Shown in pieces: positions 9,874 to 22,499 of a stretch of DNA of 64,000 nt. Source of the stretch: Phyto melanocephala. Its lineage: Eukaryota; Arthropoda; Insecta; Diptera; Rhinophoridae. The stretch covers positions 104,301,947-104,365,946 of the forward strand of contig OW799235.1 of the NCBI GenBank assembly GCA_941918925.1, given 5' to 3'. The notes under the pieces were generated by a model. That model did no database searches. It was not told the DNA's origin and was given only the letters and a program-made list of their open reading frames with translations. Numbering within the stretch: position 1 is the first letter of the stretch; every line of letters begins with the position of its first letter. The position numbers and the translations under genes were made by a program.

Positions 9874-11767
9874 ATTGTCAAATTTTGATTAATAAATCGC
9901 TGTTTTAATGTGGCTTATGTTAACATTTAAAGCTAGGAAGAGTCTTTACAATTTAAATGTATACGATTTGTTACGAAAACTTTTTATTATTTTCATTTAA
10001 TTTTTAATTTTTTACAAAAAATCAATAAATTTAATTTTTTATTAACAAACTATGTGTGCTCTTTTTTGCATTATTTTTAAGTAATTGCAAATATCAAATT
10101 GTTATTTTATTTCAAAAATTGAAGAGATGACTTAGTTAATAAATTTATGTGCGGTACGACAATAAAAGTAATACTTTATTGCCTTCAATTTCAAAACCCA
10201 CACATAATATCGTCTTGTCTAATTTGGCTTGTTTTACCCTCCTTTGGCATAATACAATCCACTTTATGTAAATTGACAGTAAATAATTTCTTAAGTAAAT
10301 TGTACTTGTAAAAAATTTAACGCCAAAAACATTTTAAAGTGTTAATTTGCATAAATTGTTCAAACATAAATATATTTCTTTTCTAAATGTAAACCGTTTT
10401 TCGCCATTATTTTAAGCAGCCAAACATTTGACCATGACCTTTTTTTCGTATCTATAAAATTTGAACATTTATTCTTATTGCGAAGGAATGAAATGTAAAT
10501 AAATATGTACGTATGTATGTGTGTACGAATTGAAAGAAAATGTAAATTTAAAGATTTATGATTGCTGTAAAGAAAGGAAAATAATTTAAGTGGCGGTAAT
10601 CATTAAAATTGCAACATTTAACATAAAAATTGCAAAATGATTTTTACCTTCATCCAACACCAATAATCTTTCAACAACTACCATAAAGTAACAGGCTTGC
10701 GATTCCTTTTACACTAAAAGCTCAAAATACAGCGTTCGCTTTTTATTTGTTCTGGCATAAATATTTTATGACTTTAGATTTTATACTTATTCGGTGTTGT
10801 TGTTTTCCTCTTGTCTTTATGAGCATTATTTTAGAGAAGACGTAAAATACATTTACGTGTAGTCCAATGGCTGATATACAAAACATATACAAAAGTGTAT
10901 TCGCTTTCATGTTCGTTGTTGTCTGTAAAAAATTTATACCTTAAATTTACATTCAATGTCCTGGTTTATTTCTTTCAAATTAAGTTTAATAAATATTGTT
11001 ACACTTTTACTTCAGCTAATTTTCGGTTGCAATAAAAATCTAAATTTTTCATAAAAATTAAATTTAATTTTACTGTACAGATATTGTCGTTACTGTTTTT
11101 CGTTTGCAATACAAATGTGTAGGCTATTTAAGTGGTGTTGGTTTCGTTTGGTTTAGCTAAGATATATTTTTTATGTTTTTTAGCAATTACTGTTGTTGTT
11201 TGTAACATAAGAAAAAAGAATTCCATAAATAATAATTTTGTAACACTCACCGCAGAAAAGTGGTTTATCAATTTGATCATACTGTTTATAACACATCGGA
11301 ATAATTATTTAAAGGCGGTCTAGCTATGCTTATCTATACAAAACGGGCTACAATTTGGTTAAAATAATTTTAGTACTTTTAAAGTATTAGTTAGTGAAAA
11401 TGGGCAAAATCGGCATTACGAAAAAAAACTTTGCATTTTAATACTAAGGCAGGTCATGCCAGTATGTCCATCGTACTAAAAGCCACATCATGTGAAAGCA
11501 AGGAAGTCGAACAACAAAACAACAAAATATATTTGTTTGGAAATTGCGAATTACTTCCATTAAATTGACATTAGCTATGTATAATTCCGCAGCATTTTTA
11601 AAAGAACGTAAATGATGTTGATGTCACAAGTTTGATCAATTGCTTAAAAGGGTTACATAGGTATTATATGAGGATCCTTATTATGTTTCCAAATAAAATT
11701 GTTTTAAAATCATATACTGGATTTTTTGCGCTAAAGCTTTTATTTTTTGTTAGTAATGTTAATAATA
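9874..11767. other. Gene-free A+T-rich sequence
   Basis: Only short chance ORFs are present. No repeat boundary or RNA gene was recognised. A short (TATG)n-type run lies near 10505-10525. Confidence 0.5.
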
Positions 11768-12873
11768 ACAAGTAAGAGAACTTTATTCGGCTATGCCGAA
11801 TCTTTTATACCCACCAACAATTTTGTGTACATTATTTTGTTATAAACTGTAATGCTATGGAATCATCTCTTTATACTAAAATGTATAACTTTCTTTCTAT
11901 AACTTCGATATGCTAGAAAAATGTTTTCGTAAATTTAGTCTTTCAATGAAAATGGGCGTTGAAGTAGGCGTGTCAATAATGTTTCTGCTAATAAGTAAAA
12001 CTGAGATATTAAAATATTGTTTTTATTCTTCCAAAAACTTTGTCCATAGAGAAATTATATGAATTTAAGATAAATCGTTATATGGGAGGTAGGGGTTGAA
12101 GTGGGCGTATCACTTTAGTTGTCTGACATAACAATGCCATTGACTAGAAGGATATATGAATCAAATTTCGTCGTGGGCTTTGTACTAGGCGTGTCGAAGT
12201 TGTTTCTGCTAATAAAAGCAACTTAGATGTTTTATTATAGTCCTTTATTATTCTAAAATATTTATTGAGAAATTATATGAATAAGAGATAAAACTTTATA
12301 TAGAAAGTGGGCGTGCCAAATTTTTTTTCCGTAAGAATAAAGCCTTTGACCAAAAAGCAATGTTTGCAAAATTTCAGATCCGTACATTTAATTTTGTCAG
12401 TTTTATAAGGTTTTACAGTAGGCGGTATAAATTTTCCTACATTTTGATCTATTACTATTTTCGTAATGCATAGATTTGAGCAATGTAAAGGGAGAAATAT
12501 TGTTTTTACTCATGAAATATATATTCATGAGTATCATGACTCTACGTTAACGCGTTTGGACACAATTCCATTTTATTCGATGTTGGAAGGACAGGGTTTT
12601 TTGATCTACTCTTGCATTACGAGCTTTAATTCTTTTCTTAATATTCCAATTTAGCCCATTTTCAATACCAAACAAATCTTGTGTATAAGAAATTTTTTAG
12701 CAAAATTTGAGCTTTCTAGCTTTTGCGGTCCGACCTCTATCGTGCTTTTAACAGACGGACAGACGGTCAGACTTTCGGACATAAAATCAAACCCCGATTC
12801 AGAATATATATACTTTATGGGGTCTTAAATCGATATTTTGAAGTGGTGGCGGTTTTTTAGGGTATAAAAAAAT
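11768..12873 (+). repeat. Modular repeat, family A, copy 1
   Basis: It opens with ACAAGTAAGAG and the hairpin TTCGGC-TAT-GCCGAA followed by TATACCCACCA. It closes after a pyrimidine/purine run (AGACGGACAGACGG, near 12755), ACTTTATGGGGTC and a GGGTATAAAA tail. The body holds two diverged copies of a ~240-bp phrase (around 11945-12110 and 12175-12315), each with GTRGGCGTG and GAGAAATTATATGAAT. No coding. It shares the opening hairpin and closing segment with families B and C. Its layout resembles Helentron-associated elements, but I leave it unclassified. Confidence 0.75.
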
Positions 12874-13648
12874 AATTTTCTATTTGCTTTAATATTTTTT
12901 TTAAATAGTTTAATAATTTTGTGTGAATTTTTAAGAATAATACGACTTATATATAACAGTATAAGAGTTTGTTATCACTATATATAAAAGAGCAGCCTCA
13001 AACTTTAATATTCAGTTAGTATATTTAAGAAATTAAGATTTAAACAAAAACATTTATTGACTCTTAACGTGGTTATATATATTCTGGGCCAACACACATT
13101 AGTTCTACAAAAAAAGTCAATAATTTAAAAAAAAAAATTTTCAGCAATCAAATGCAGAAATCAATTGTTTGATTAAGATTTATATCATTAATTATGCTAG
13201 TATTAAAAAAAAAAAGAAGAAAAATAAATAAATACAATTAATCACAATAAAGACAACACAACATTCTAAAACACTAAATTGTTATTTTATATAATTTATT
13301 TCATTATTTTTTTTTAATATATTATAACCTATTTGAGTGTATCTAATAAACAATATACCAAAACGAAATATAAAAAAAGCACTCACACGGGCGTATCACC
13401 AATCACATACGAAAGAACATGCCTACATAAGTGTGAAAGTTTTTACGGTATTTAAATTATCTGACAAATATATCAATAATGAAACATCATTAATTAAATC
13501 ACATATACACACATATGTACGTTCACTAAAATAAATAAAATAACGAATAGCATAACCTAAGAAGCACAAAGCTTTGAAACTTAAACTCACTTCAGACTAT
13601 TGTACTGAGCAGGATATGACAAAGACCCAAATAAAATGACATAGTAAA
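12874..13648. other. Gene-free A+T-rich sequence
   Basis: A-rich and T-rich low-complexity runs and chance ORFs only. Confidence 0.5.
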
Positions 13649-14690
13649 CAAGAAAGAGCACTATACCCACCACCAGTTTTCCGTTCTTTAGTAGTTAGGG
13701 TTTTTTTTCCGAAAATTTTTGTTTTCCGGAAATGCGAGATTTTTTTTTAATATCCCGGGATCCCGCAGCAAAACAAATAAAAAGTAAATTTGTTTTTAAA
13801 TAAAAAAAACTTTATTAAAAAGCATAAAAAAGTTTATAATGTAAAAGAAACACTAAATATAAAAATTAATAAACAAACTTGAATTTAAAATATAAATTGA
13901 TTAAAAATATTTTTTTATTGAAAAAAATATTATTCTCTAGATACGAGATAAAATATGAGCACAAAAAAACAAATATACAGGTACTTCAGCTATGAGATCA
14001 AAAATAAAATCATTAGAATTCAATTTCAATATAAACAATATAAACATCTGCTTTCGAATCGTAGCGACCTTTTTTATTTCCCGGTATCCCGAAAAATAAT
14101 CCCGGAAAATCGGGAAGATTAAATAACTCAAACTTCCGGGAAATAACCCAATTTATAGCACAAAATCTATTTGTTTGTTATTAACCGTAATCGCTCTGCA
14201 ATAATCTCTTTATACTAAAATAAGTATCACTTTCTTTGCATAAGTTCCATATGCTGGTAAAATGTTTTCGTGAATTTAGTCTTTCAATGAAAGTGGGCGT
14301 TAAAGTAGGCGTGTTAAAGTTGTTTCTACTAATGAATGCAACTTAGATGTTTCACTACAGTCCTTTATTATTCCAAAATCTTTATTCATAGAGAAATTAT
14401 ATGAATTTTAGACAAACCGTTAATTGGGAGGTAGGCGCTAAAGTGGGCGTGTCACATTTATTTTCCGTTAGAACAAAGAATTTGACCAAAAGGCCATGTG
14501 TGTAAAATTTCAGAGTCGCACATCCAATTTTGTTGCTTTTATGACGTTTTTGTTTTTAAATATACTGTGCGGTATAAATTTTCGTACATTTTGATCTTTA
14601 ACTCCTTTCCTAATACAAAAATTTGGGAAATTTTCAAAGAAAAATATTATTTTTTTTCAGGAATTATATATATATATGTATATTTATAGA
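13649..14690 (+). repeat. Modular repeat, family A, copy 2, interrupted
   Basis: It starts ACAAGAAAGAGCACTATACCC, with the opening hairpin lost. It is broken by the MITE at 13698-14149, then resumes with the same order as copy 1: CTCTTTATACTAAAAT, AATGTTTTCGTGAATTTAGTC, GTGGGCGT and GAGAAATTATATGAAT. The right end is not sharp. Confidence 0.65.
13698..14149. mobile_element. MITE with GGGTT ends and CCCGGG-rich subterminal repeats
   Basis: The ends are inverted: GGGTTTTTTTTCCG at the left and, read inward from the right, GGGTTATTTCCCGG. Subterminal words such as TCCCGGGATCCCG and TATCCCGAAAAAT recur on both sides. Flanks TTTAGTAG and TTTATAGC would be a damaged 8-bp duplication if the termini are set two bases outward, which suggests hAT. 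It is inserted in family A copy 2. No credible ORF. Confidence 0.5.
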
Positions 14691-15057
14691 TTACCATATA
14701 GGCTATCCTTTATCACGACAATCAAGCAAATTGGCGGAAACATGCAATAAATATATTTGTTGCATTTCATTTGTCGGTTGTTCTAGTGTTTAGTGTCTCC
14801 TAAATTTACATGTTCTAGCGCACAATTTTAAATCATCCACCGTCATCTATAAAAGTAAAGATAATAAATATGAATATCTGCATGTTTAAATTCTTTGATA
14901 TTTTAAATAGGTTTAAATGAGATTTATCGCACAGATATTAACAAACCTAAATAATCATATAAAGAGCGTACCTCTTGCCTATAACTATGCAGACGAAGTC
15001 GTGCGCACAGGCTAGTTACAAAGAAAATAAAAATATTTTTTACTCTAACCATACTGA
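14691..15057. other. Unassigned sequence with a Helitron-like 3' end at 15012-15015
   Basis: ACTATGCAGACGAAGTCGTG followed by CGCACAGG-CTAG|T looks like a Helitron 3' end (hairpin, then CTAG, inserted next to T). A diverged match lies at 50365-50395 (ACTATGCAAATGAAGTC, then CGGGCACGGGCTA). I cannot place the 5' end. Confidence 0.35.
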
Positions 15058-16422
15058 TAACATTTATATACGCCTGACAAGGGTACCCGGGTACCCGTAT
15101 GAATTTAAATATAAATTTTTTCGGTGTAGGGTAAACGTCGTGCACTTGGGTATCGAACCATCCGCCAGCCATAAAATAAGCGAAAACATATTATGGGAGT
15201 CTTTATTATTCGATATATTTCTATCAGAAAATCTAAAAATTTAAATCATGAGACATAGCAACAAAAAAGGCAATAAAGTAGTTTTAGATATCAATCTGCA
15301 GATATTTTATTCTTAAAACTTAAACCTGGCTAGTTTCGTTTAATTTCAATGGAAATAATTGATGCTTTTATTGGAATGTTATTAATGATGTCAGTGATGT
15401 TTCTTTTCCACTCTTTGGGAAAATTATAATCACCTTTTACACAAAACATCATTAAGGAGCCTAATACGTTTCGATAATGTATTTACAAATTTGTCACCCA
15501 CTCAAATAGAAAAAGCTGCTGATATCTGAGATATTTAGAATATAGTGATGCAAAATCTAAGCATAAACTATGTTCCAGAAGAAAATGTGACAGTAGACGA
15601 ACCGTTTTTGCCATTTAGAAGCAGAAATATATTTACTCAATATATGCCCTCAAACCCAACTAAATATATAATTTAAAAAGTTGGTAATGTAACACAGCCA
15701 ATAGCTATTCGTGGAATAGAAATATTTACACAAACAAGCCTAGTGATCAGTGACAGGTAAGTCTAGGAGAAATAATCGTTACAGATCTGGTTGATTTTTA
15801 TACTTCATTTTTATAATGTACTTTACGGATTGATGTTCGATGGTGTATAAATATAGCACCAAAGAAAAAACGAATAGATGGCTAGTGGCCGTTTTCTTTT
15901 TTACAATGATTGACTTGGCTACGTTAGGTGCATTTTGTGTATTATCTTGTTTCGATCCAAACGTCAAAAAAATCAAAGCCCTCGCCAGGGATTTTTGACT
16001 TCCCTTGGCGTGGAGTTAGCAACTATAAATATGAATAAAAGAGGTAATAATAATCGAATAACACGATACGCTAACCATAGAAGTCTGCAAGCATGCTGCA
16101 CTACCGGATACAAACAAGCGGGATAAAACGGGACTGTTGGCTGCTACTTTTGTGTGACTTCTGATCCAAAATCTGATCGCAAAATATGCATTGGTTGTAA
16201 AAGGCCAAAGTGCAATATACATAGCAAAATTATTGCTCCACGATGCACTAAATTAAATTTTTCATTATTCTTATTTGCAACATTACTAGTACAAAGTTTT
16301 TTTACATATACAAGGTTTAATGTAAAATAATTATTTTAATAATTAACCTCAAATTTGTTTAAGTAAAATTTAACTATAAATTACGTTCGGGTACCGGGGA
16401 ACCCGTCTCAGGAGGGTTAGGG
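15058..16422 (+). mobile_element. Decayed piggyBac element
   Basis: The right end is GGAGGGTTAGGG followed by TTAA (16423-16426), as expected for piggyBac. Its inner part (CGGGTACCGGGGAACCCGTC, 16388-16407) is the inverse of CCTGACAAGGGTACCCGGG at 15072-15090. The left outer bases are worn, so the left boundary is approximate. The left arm includes a perfect 16-bp palindrome, GGGTACCCGGGTACCC, at 15081-15096. It contains the transposase relic below. Confidence 0.75.
15345..16235 (+). pseudogene. piggyBac transposase relic
   Basis: Plus-strand fragments in several frames match piggyBac transposase in order: IIDAFIGMLLMM (about 15355); VTVDEPFLPFRSRNIFTQY (about 15589-15645), which carries the Asp of the family's VDE motif; NPTKY; KKKRIDGW.PFSFFYNMIDLATLGAF (about 15860-15935); LGVELAT (about 16005); and the C-terminal cysteine-rich domain CYFCVTSDPKSDRKICIGC (about 16141-16200) with a following CNIH. 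Many stops and frameshifts make it non-functional. Confidence 0.85.
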
Positions 16423-16426
16423 TTAA

Positions 16427-19400
16427 TATGTACCTCAAATAAACTCTCTTTATTTATTAAAATTTTAATTATAACTCACATTTAGACATCCTTTATTTAT
16501 TTAATAGTATGTTAAGGATATTTGCTATTTTCATTTCCGCGTTAATTACTGCTAAAAGCATTAACAAAAAATGACATTAACCGGTGCTTAATTAAAAAAA
16601 TATCTTTGAGGTTATTTAAAAAATGATAGGTTTTAATTAAAAATATGTTTATGAATATCGAAGCAAACTGAACTTTTTTTAAGTTAATGCCTATCGCCTT
16701 TCGATTAAATATTCTTGACATCGCTGCATATAAGAGCTGTGCAACTAATTTATTTTGCAAATGTGTAAAACCTCTTTAATGTAAACTATAATTTCGATTG
16801 AACGTTACGTAAACGACGTAATGACCTGTCATAAAACCCTAACGATATAAGTACAACAATTTATGCACATTTTGAATAAAATTTTTCAAGTTCTATATAA
16901 ATTAGTTTTACAGTGGTTTAAAAACTTTAGATGTAAATTTAAAAAATTTGTATCTACAGTTTAACAAATACACTATTCGTTAAGGGATAGTTTTAAAAAT
17001 GCTTATTGGTTTATGTAAATGTTTGTTGGGAAAGAATAAAATATATTTTAATTTTGTTAATACTAAATAAGTGTCTTTTTTCAGGCTGTTTCCTTTTAAT
17101 ATTTTAGCTAAACGAAATGTTAATGTTTAACACACACACACACACACACTCAAAAACTAACACGCATCTATAAGGAACCTCCCATACACGTTTTTATTAG
17201 GCTAGACACACATAAACATACATACTTCGAAATTAGTTAAAATGACAAAATTAATTAAAGGAATTAATTTGCCAAATAATATGCATACATTAACAAATTC
17301 CACAGTAATACTTGTATATGTAGTCACGTACTAAAATACATGTTTATTTTGTTCTTTATGTCATGTATTTATATGTATAAGTAGAGCTCGTTAGAGATAT
17401 TTACATAAATAATATAAATACTCGGATTTCACATGTCGAAAATAAGCAATTTATTAAAATTAAACTTAAACAAAATAATATATATTTAGAAAAACGCAGA
17501 TAAAGAAAGAAAATATAATGAAAACAGGTAAAAGATATAAATTAACGTGTGCCGAATTTTAAATACCCACCATTATTAAAAATGTCTTAAACGTGAGATG
17601 AATATGGCCATTCTATCTTTTTAACAAGAATGAAAGAAGCAACATTAATTAATTAAAGTTTTTATATAACTAGCAACCACTCAATTTTTTAAATACAAAC
17701 ATAATATGTGGCTCACTCCTAAACCATATTATTTGTTTTCATCGATCACTCGGTATTTGTGGTTTTATTTAAACTAATATTATCACAACAATTAAATAAA
17801 TGCTTCTTAGATTTAGGATAGAGATTTACTTTTATTTTATTTAAAACCACATATTCTGTATGTCTATTTTTTGCCACGTAAGGTTTTGAAATATCTCCCT
17901 GTAATGATTTCCATTGACCATTGATACTTTTCTTTTGGATATCCTTTTATTATTAATATTATTGTTTTTGAGGAAAACAAAAACTAGGTTTTTATAAAAA
18001 ATAGTTATCAATGAATACATTTTAAGCCAACACATATCTTGGCGAAATAAAATTTAAAAATATTATAACGAGAACATAATATGGTCTTCACTAAGCTGTC
18101 ATAGCCTTAGTTTGTTTCTGTGTTTAAGAAAAACCTTTTTGTTTTGTGATAAACATATTAAGGAACATAAAAATATATTTTTTGTCAATAATAAAAAAAA
18201 ATATTAAATGGAATTTGTCTTTATAAAATATCTTATAATTTAGATCAAACAAAAAAATGTTTTTCCATTTGATCGCCCTATGTGTTTTCTAAAGAGAAAT
18301 GGACTGCCATGACTAGACATCATGGAAGCTCATCAGAACCGATTTTTAAGTTCCCCTAATATATTATGTATCATGTTGAGTCCATAAAGAATATCTACTT
18401 GAATTACAGACAAAAAGATAAAGATGTTTTTGTTGGTTACTTGAAGTTTCTTATTTAACTTAAGTTTAATACAAAAATCTACGATTTTTCCAACACCTTT
18501 AACTTATGTTCTAACATTATTTGATGTAAGAATCATTGTATGGAATTTATTGAATATAAAAATTCGTGCACGAATCAACCACTAATAAATCTTTAGACAA
18601 GTTTTTACACACAACCGCACACAACCACCAACACACTCTAATGCGAGTAAGTATGTTATACAAATAAATTTTTCATACCGACATAAACCGTTAGAAATTC
18701 TTTAGCCAAATACACAACTACAAAAGAGAGAAAAAATAGAACCCCAACACTTACCAGCATAACTGTGGTTCCAACCACAAGGCTTTAACATACAAATGTC
18801 TTAAGTCTATTTTTGACACATGTGTAAGTAGGAATTCAAATGTTGTTGGTTTTGTATGTTTGTTTTTGTTTTTTGGATAAACCACACGACATATACACAA
18901 CAAATAAGCATGTGTAAGACGGTAATGCATTTAAGTTAAATTACATGAATAGAGCCAAAAACTATAAATGCCTGAGGTGGACAAACTTTTGCAATTGAGC
19001 ATGATTTATGTCTGAAGATCTAGGAAAACGAACTTTAAAATATTTACTTCTAACAGAGTGGTATTATAAGTTTGAAAATTAAAGCAAGTAGACAATTTTG
19101 ACCTTCCTTGAAGAACAAAACCAATATATTTCTTTTTTTCAAAAACAGCAAATAACATTTAACAATAGTTACTTATACAAAAAGAAAACGTCCCTCCTAT
19201 TTCATTTTTATGTTAATATCCAATTTTTGATATTTAAAATTCGTTTTTACTGGGTATAGGAACAAATGGATGGTCACAAGTAGAATGGCTCTAAATCTTA
19301 TTTTGTTTAATAGTAAATATATTTTACGTATAAGGGCATAGTTTCCCCTGTTTTGGTTTTTATCATTTCTAGTGCTAAATAGAATGTCGTTATCAATAGT

Positions 19401-20347
19401 AGCTTGTACTTAATTCAAATCAACAGCAATTGGATTTTTGCAGAAAGGATATCAAAGATTTTATTGTGTATAGGGCTACCACGTCCTATGCGCTGAACTT
19501 ATTGATTTTTTGTTTGAAAAAATAGACTGATACCGCAGATTATTAAATAGCACTATTAACATGTAGCATTTTTTAAAGTTCTACAGATGTGTCATTAAAT
19601 TTATTTTTTTTTGTATGCTAGGTGCCTCACTCCCTTATTCGCGTCTTTACAATTTTTAATGAGTTGTAAAATTTTATTAAAATGTAATAACAGTATTAAA
19701 AACTTCAACATTTACAGTTCTGGAAATATATCATAAAATAAGGTGTAGGGGTATTATTTCCCCTGCACCGATGGTATCGATTTTTAACTGTAATAACACA
19801 AATGTGAGAATAAAAAAAAGCACACCAAGTTTAAAGTCTATAAGTAATGAAATAAACTTTTTATAGAAGATTCTACGGCCAGTTTTCTTTTCAAGCTCAT
19901 TTTTAGCTCCAATATGAAAGGTCTTATTTAAATATCTAACACGAATTACGAATATATATACAAAAAATTAGACAAATGGGTCCATTGACCGTTGACTAAT
20001 TTGAAATAAATTAAAAAAGTAGGCGTGGTAAACTTTTATTTCATTAAAAATCTATGATGGGTTTCAACAAGCATTAACAAGAAATTGGCGAAATCAGTGC
20101 AGCCATTCTTAAGAAAAAGTTAAATAAGTGAAATATATCATCTATTCTACAATAGAATAGTTGTTGCGTTTATAGTGTTTATAAATGCTGGTTTCTCTCC
20201 TTTAAATAAACCGGTTTTCTTTTTTTGTTAAATATATGTATAACACTTAGAATTTACGGTGAAAAGGATAAAGCATTTTATTGATTTTTAGCACAATAGA
20301 TTAAAGTTATACGATATATTATTTATTATTTCACTTATGTCTATGAA
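16427..20347. other. Gene-free A+T-rich sequence
   Basis: About 3.9 kb with only chance ORFs. It contains a (CA)n run at 17130-17149, a worn copy of the modular-repeat head near 17523-17575 (GTGCCGAATTTTAAATACCCACC), and a hairpin GGTGTAGGGG...CCCCTGCACC near 19741-19768. An AGGCGTGG word at about 20020 may be a decayed repeat of the family A or Helitron type. Confidence 0.5.
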
Positions 20348-21183
20348 CAGGGTGTCTGCCGGAAAGGTATACTACTTTGTTTTTCAGCCATTTTGGTAAA
20401 CATTAGTCTTGATAGTTCATACTTGGCAGTCGTGAAGTAGAGACGTGGCAAATATATTGGGGAAAAATATTCGGTAAACCAACGTGTTTTAATCGTAAAA
20501 TCATTTTATAAGGATCAATAATCGATTACTGTGATCATGAGGAAGTTACGTGAAATTTTTTGGAGAAACAATGTGCCAACAAGACGCGCTATTTATCGTG
20601 TAGTAAATGATTTCGAAGAAAGAGCGACTGTAGCTGATAGGCCCAAGCATGGATCACAACGAACTGGAAGATTGGCTGAAGACATTATTGCTGTTTAAAA
20701 AAATTTAAAAAAAATTAATCAATCTGTATTCGAAGCCGCGCTCAGGAGCTTGGTCTTCAAAGAACAATTTTTGCTACAATTTTTCATAAAGATTTGTATT
20801 TGCTAACATATAAGGATCAGTTGACACAAGAACTTCTTCCAAAAGAACCATTAGGATGTTTCAGCTCCCCCCGTTTTTTATGAAAAATCAGAATGATTGA
20901 CGGGCACATTTTGATTTGAAGCAATGTAAAACTCTCATATTATTCATAAGTCACCTTTGCATCCATTAAAAGTGACAGTCAGGTGTGCAATATAATGAAA
21001 AATGTGCTCAAAAGGGTTTGCATTTGGGAGGCTAACAGAGGCGGACATTTATCTAATATTGTATTCCATAAAAATAACCGCCGACATTAAATAAAACATT
21101 TATCAATATAAGATCCATTCTCTTTCATTGAATTAAAACTTATAAACAAACAAAATGGTATACCTTCCCGGCGGATCGTTACC
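20348..21183 (+). mobile_element. Internally deleted mariner-type element
   Basis: The left end, CAGGGTGTCTGCCGGAAAGG then TATAC (20348-20372), is inverse to GTATACCTTCCCGGCGGATC at 21158-21177. The outermost right bases are worn. At about 835 bp it is shorter than a full mariner (usually about 1.3 kb), because most of the transposase is missing. Confidence 0.75.
20466..20865 (+). pseudogene. Mariner-type transposase N-terminal relic
   Basis: Plus-strand frame: SVNQRVLIVKSFYKDQ, stop, then RKLREIFWRNNVPTRRAIYR, VVNDFEERATVADRPKHGSQ and RTGRLAEDIIAV. This is the DNA-binding N-terminal half. Traces of the next segment follow to about 20850 in shifted frames. The catalytic half is deleted. It is dead. 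Confidence 0.75.
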
Positions 21184-21464
21184 ATTATTTTATTTCTTAT
21201 TACTAGCTTCACCAGATGCTTGAAATTTCATTTACATTTCAGCTAATTATTTCTAGTTATTAGCTGTAGAATTCCTTAAACCTTTGTTAAACCTTAATTA
21301 ATAATTTCTGGTTATTAATTCCATTTTTCCAGCATAGAAGCAAGAATCGTACTTTAATCCAAATAGTTTGTTGTAAGGATGCAGATTTAAATTTTTTTTC
21401 TCACAACCATCAATATCGCTAAAATTTATCTATTAGCCGCTTTGGCAAAATTGTTTCACTGCCG

Positions 21465-22494
21465 CACAGTGTTGCGAAACCAGAATTTTTTGGAAATCAT
21501 ATTGCCTAAACTGTAATTTTAATTGTGTCGATGAGAAAGTTCTACAGATTGGTCAGAATGAAATCCCAAACAGAATGAGTGAAAAAAAATTTTCAACAAA
21601 AGTCAAAAATAAAAAAAAAATTGTTCGAAAAATTGAAAAAAAAATTTATTTTAATTCTTCTTTTATTTCTGATAAATACCCTGTGATTAGTTTTTAAAAT
21701 AAATTATAGGGTGGTCCCAACAAGAATTATAAACGTCAAATTTTCGTGATTTTTCGATATTTGTTGAATAACTCTGAAATTTTATATAAAACCAAAATCT
21801 ATTTCATTTCTTATTTATAAGGTGGCAATAAAAGCTTTAATTTGATACCGGTTTGAAGTCAATAGCTTCAGTTTTAAGAGAGTTATGCTCATTTTTGTGG
21901 AGTGCTAGAAAAGATGTAGAATAAAAAAATAAGTGATTCCGAGAATTTCCGTTCTATTTCTATGGAATAAATACTGAGAGTGATATACTAAAATCGCTAT
22001 AACTCCCAGGAGGGCAGGTATGGGCAAATGCTTTTTTCACAGTTCGTTGAAAACAAATTATGTAACCTTTCTGTAGTGGTTTGGAACTGGGACTCTCTGG
22101 GACTTTTTAGATATTGCTTACTTAACCCAAATTTTAAGGAAAAATGGACCATTAGTCGGGTTTTCGCTCTAAAAAGGGTGCATATAAAAATGTCTCAAGC
22201 AACATTCCTTTTTTTTACAGAAGATACTTGTCCGAAGGCAGATTTTTTTCCGAATCAAAATATCTGTCACCAAAATCAAATGAGATAATTTTGAATACAG
22301 CCCTGAAATCCCCTCTTTTCGTGAAAATTTTGTATATTTGACTTCTAAAATCAATTAAAAATCAACGGGCCAACATAAAAATAGCTTTATGTGTTTTTTG
22401 TTTACTTGGAATGTCTGTGACAAAATTGCATCATTAAAAACACTGAAAAAAGTAATCGGAAAAAAGTTACTTTTCCACTAGCCGCAACACAGTG
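21465..22494. mobile_element. Transib-like non-autonomous element with CACAGTG ends
   Basis: The left terminus is CACAGTGTTGCG (21465-21476). The right terminus read inward is CACTGTGTTGCG (22494-22483), 11 of 12 identical. It is flanked by a perfect 5-bp duplication TGCCG (21460-21464 and 22495-22499). Both arms have a T-run further in (AGAATTTTTTGG; AGTAACTTTTTTCC). Transib elements have CAC-starting, RSS-like ends and G+C-rich 5-bp duplications (family knowledge). The 1030-bp interior has no transposase. The assignment is inference from ends and duplication only. Confidence 0.55.
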
Positions 22495-22499
22495 TGCCG

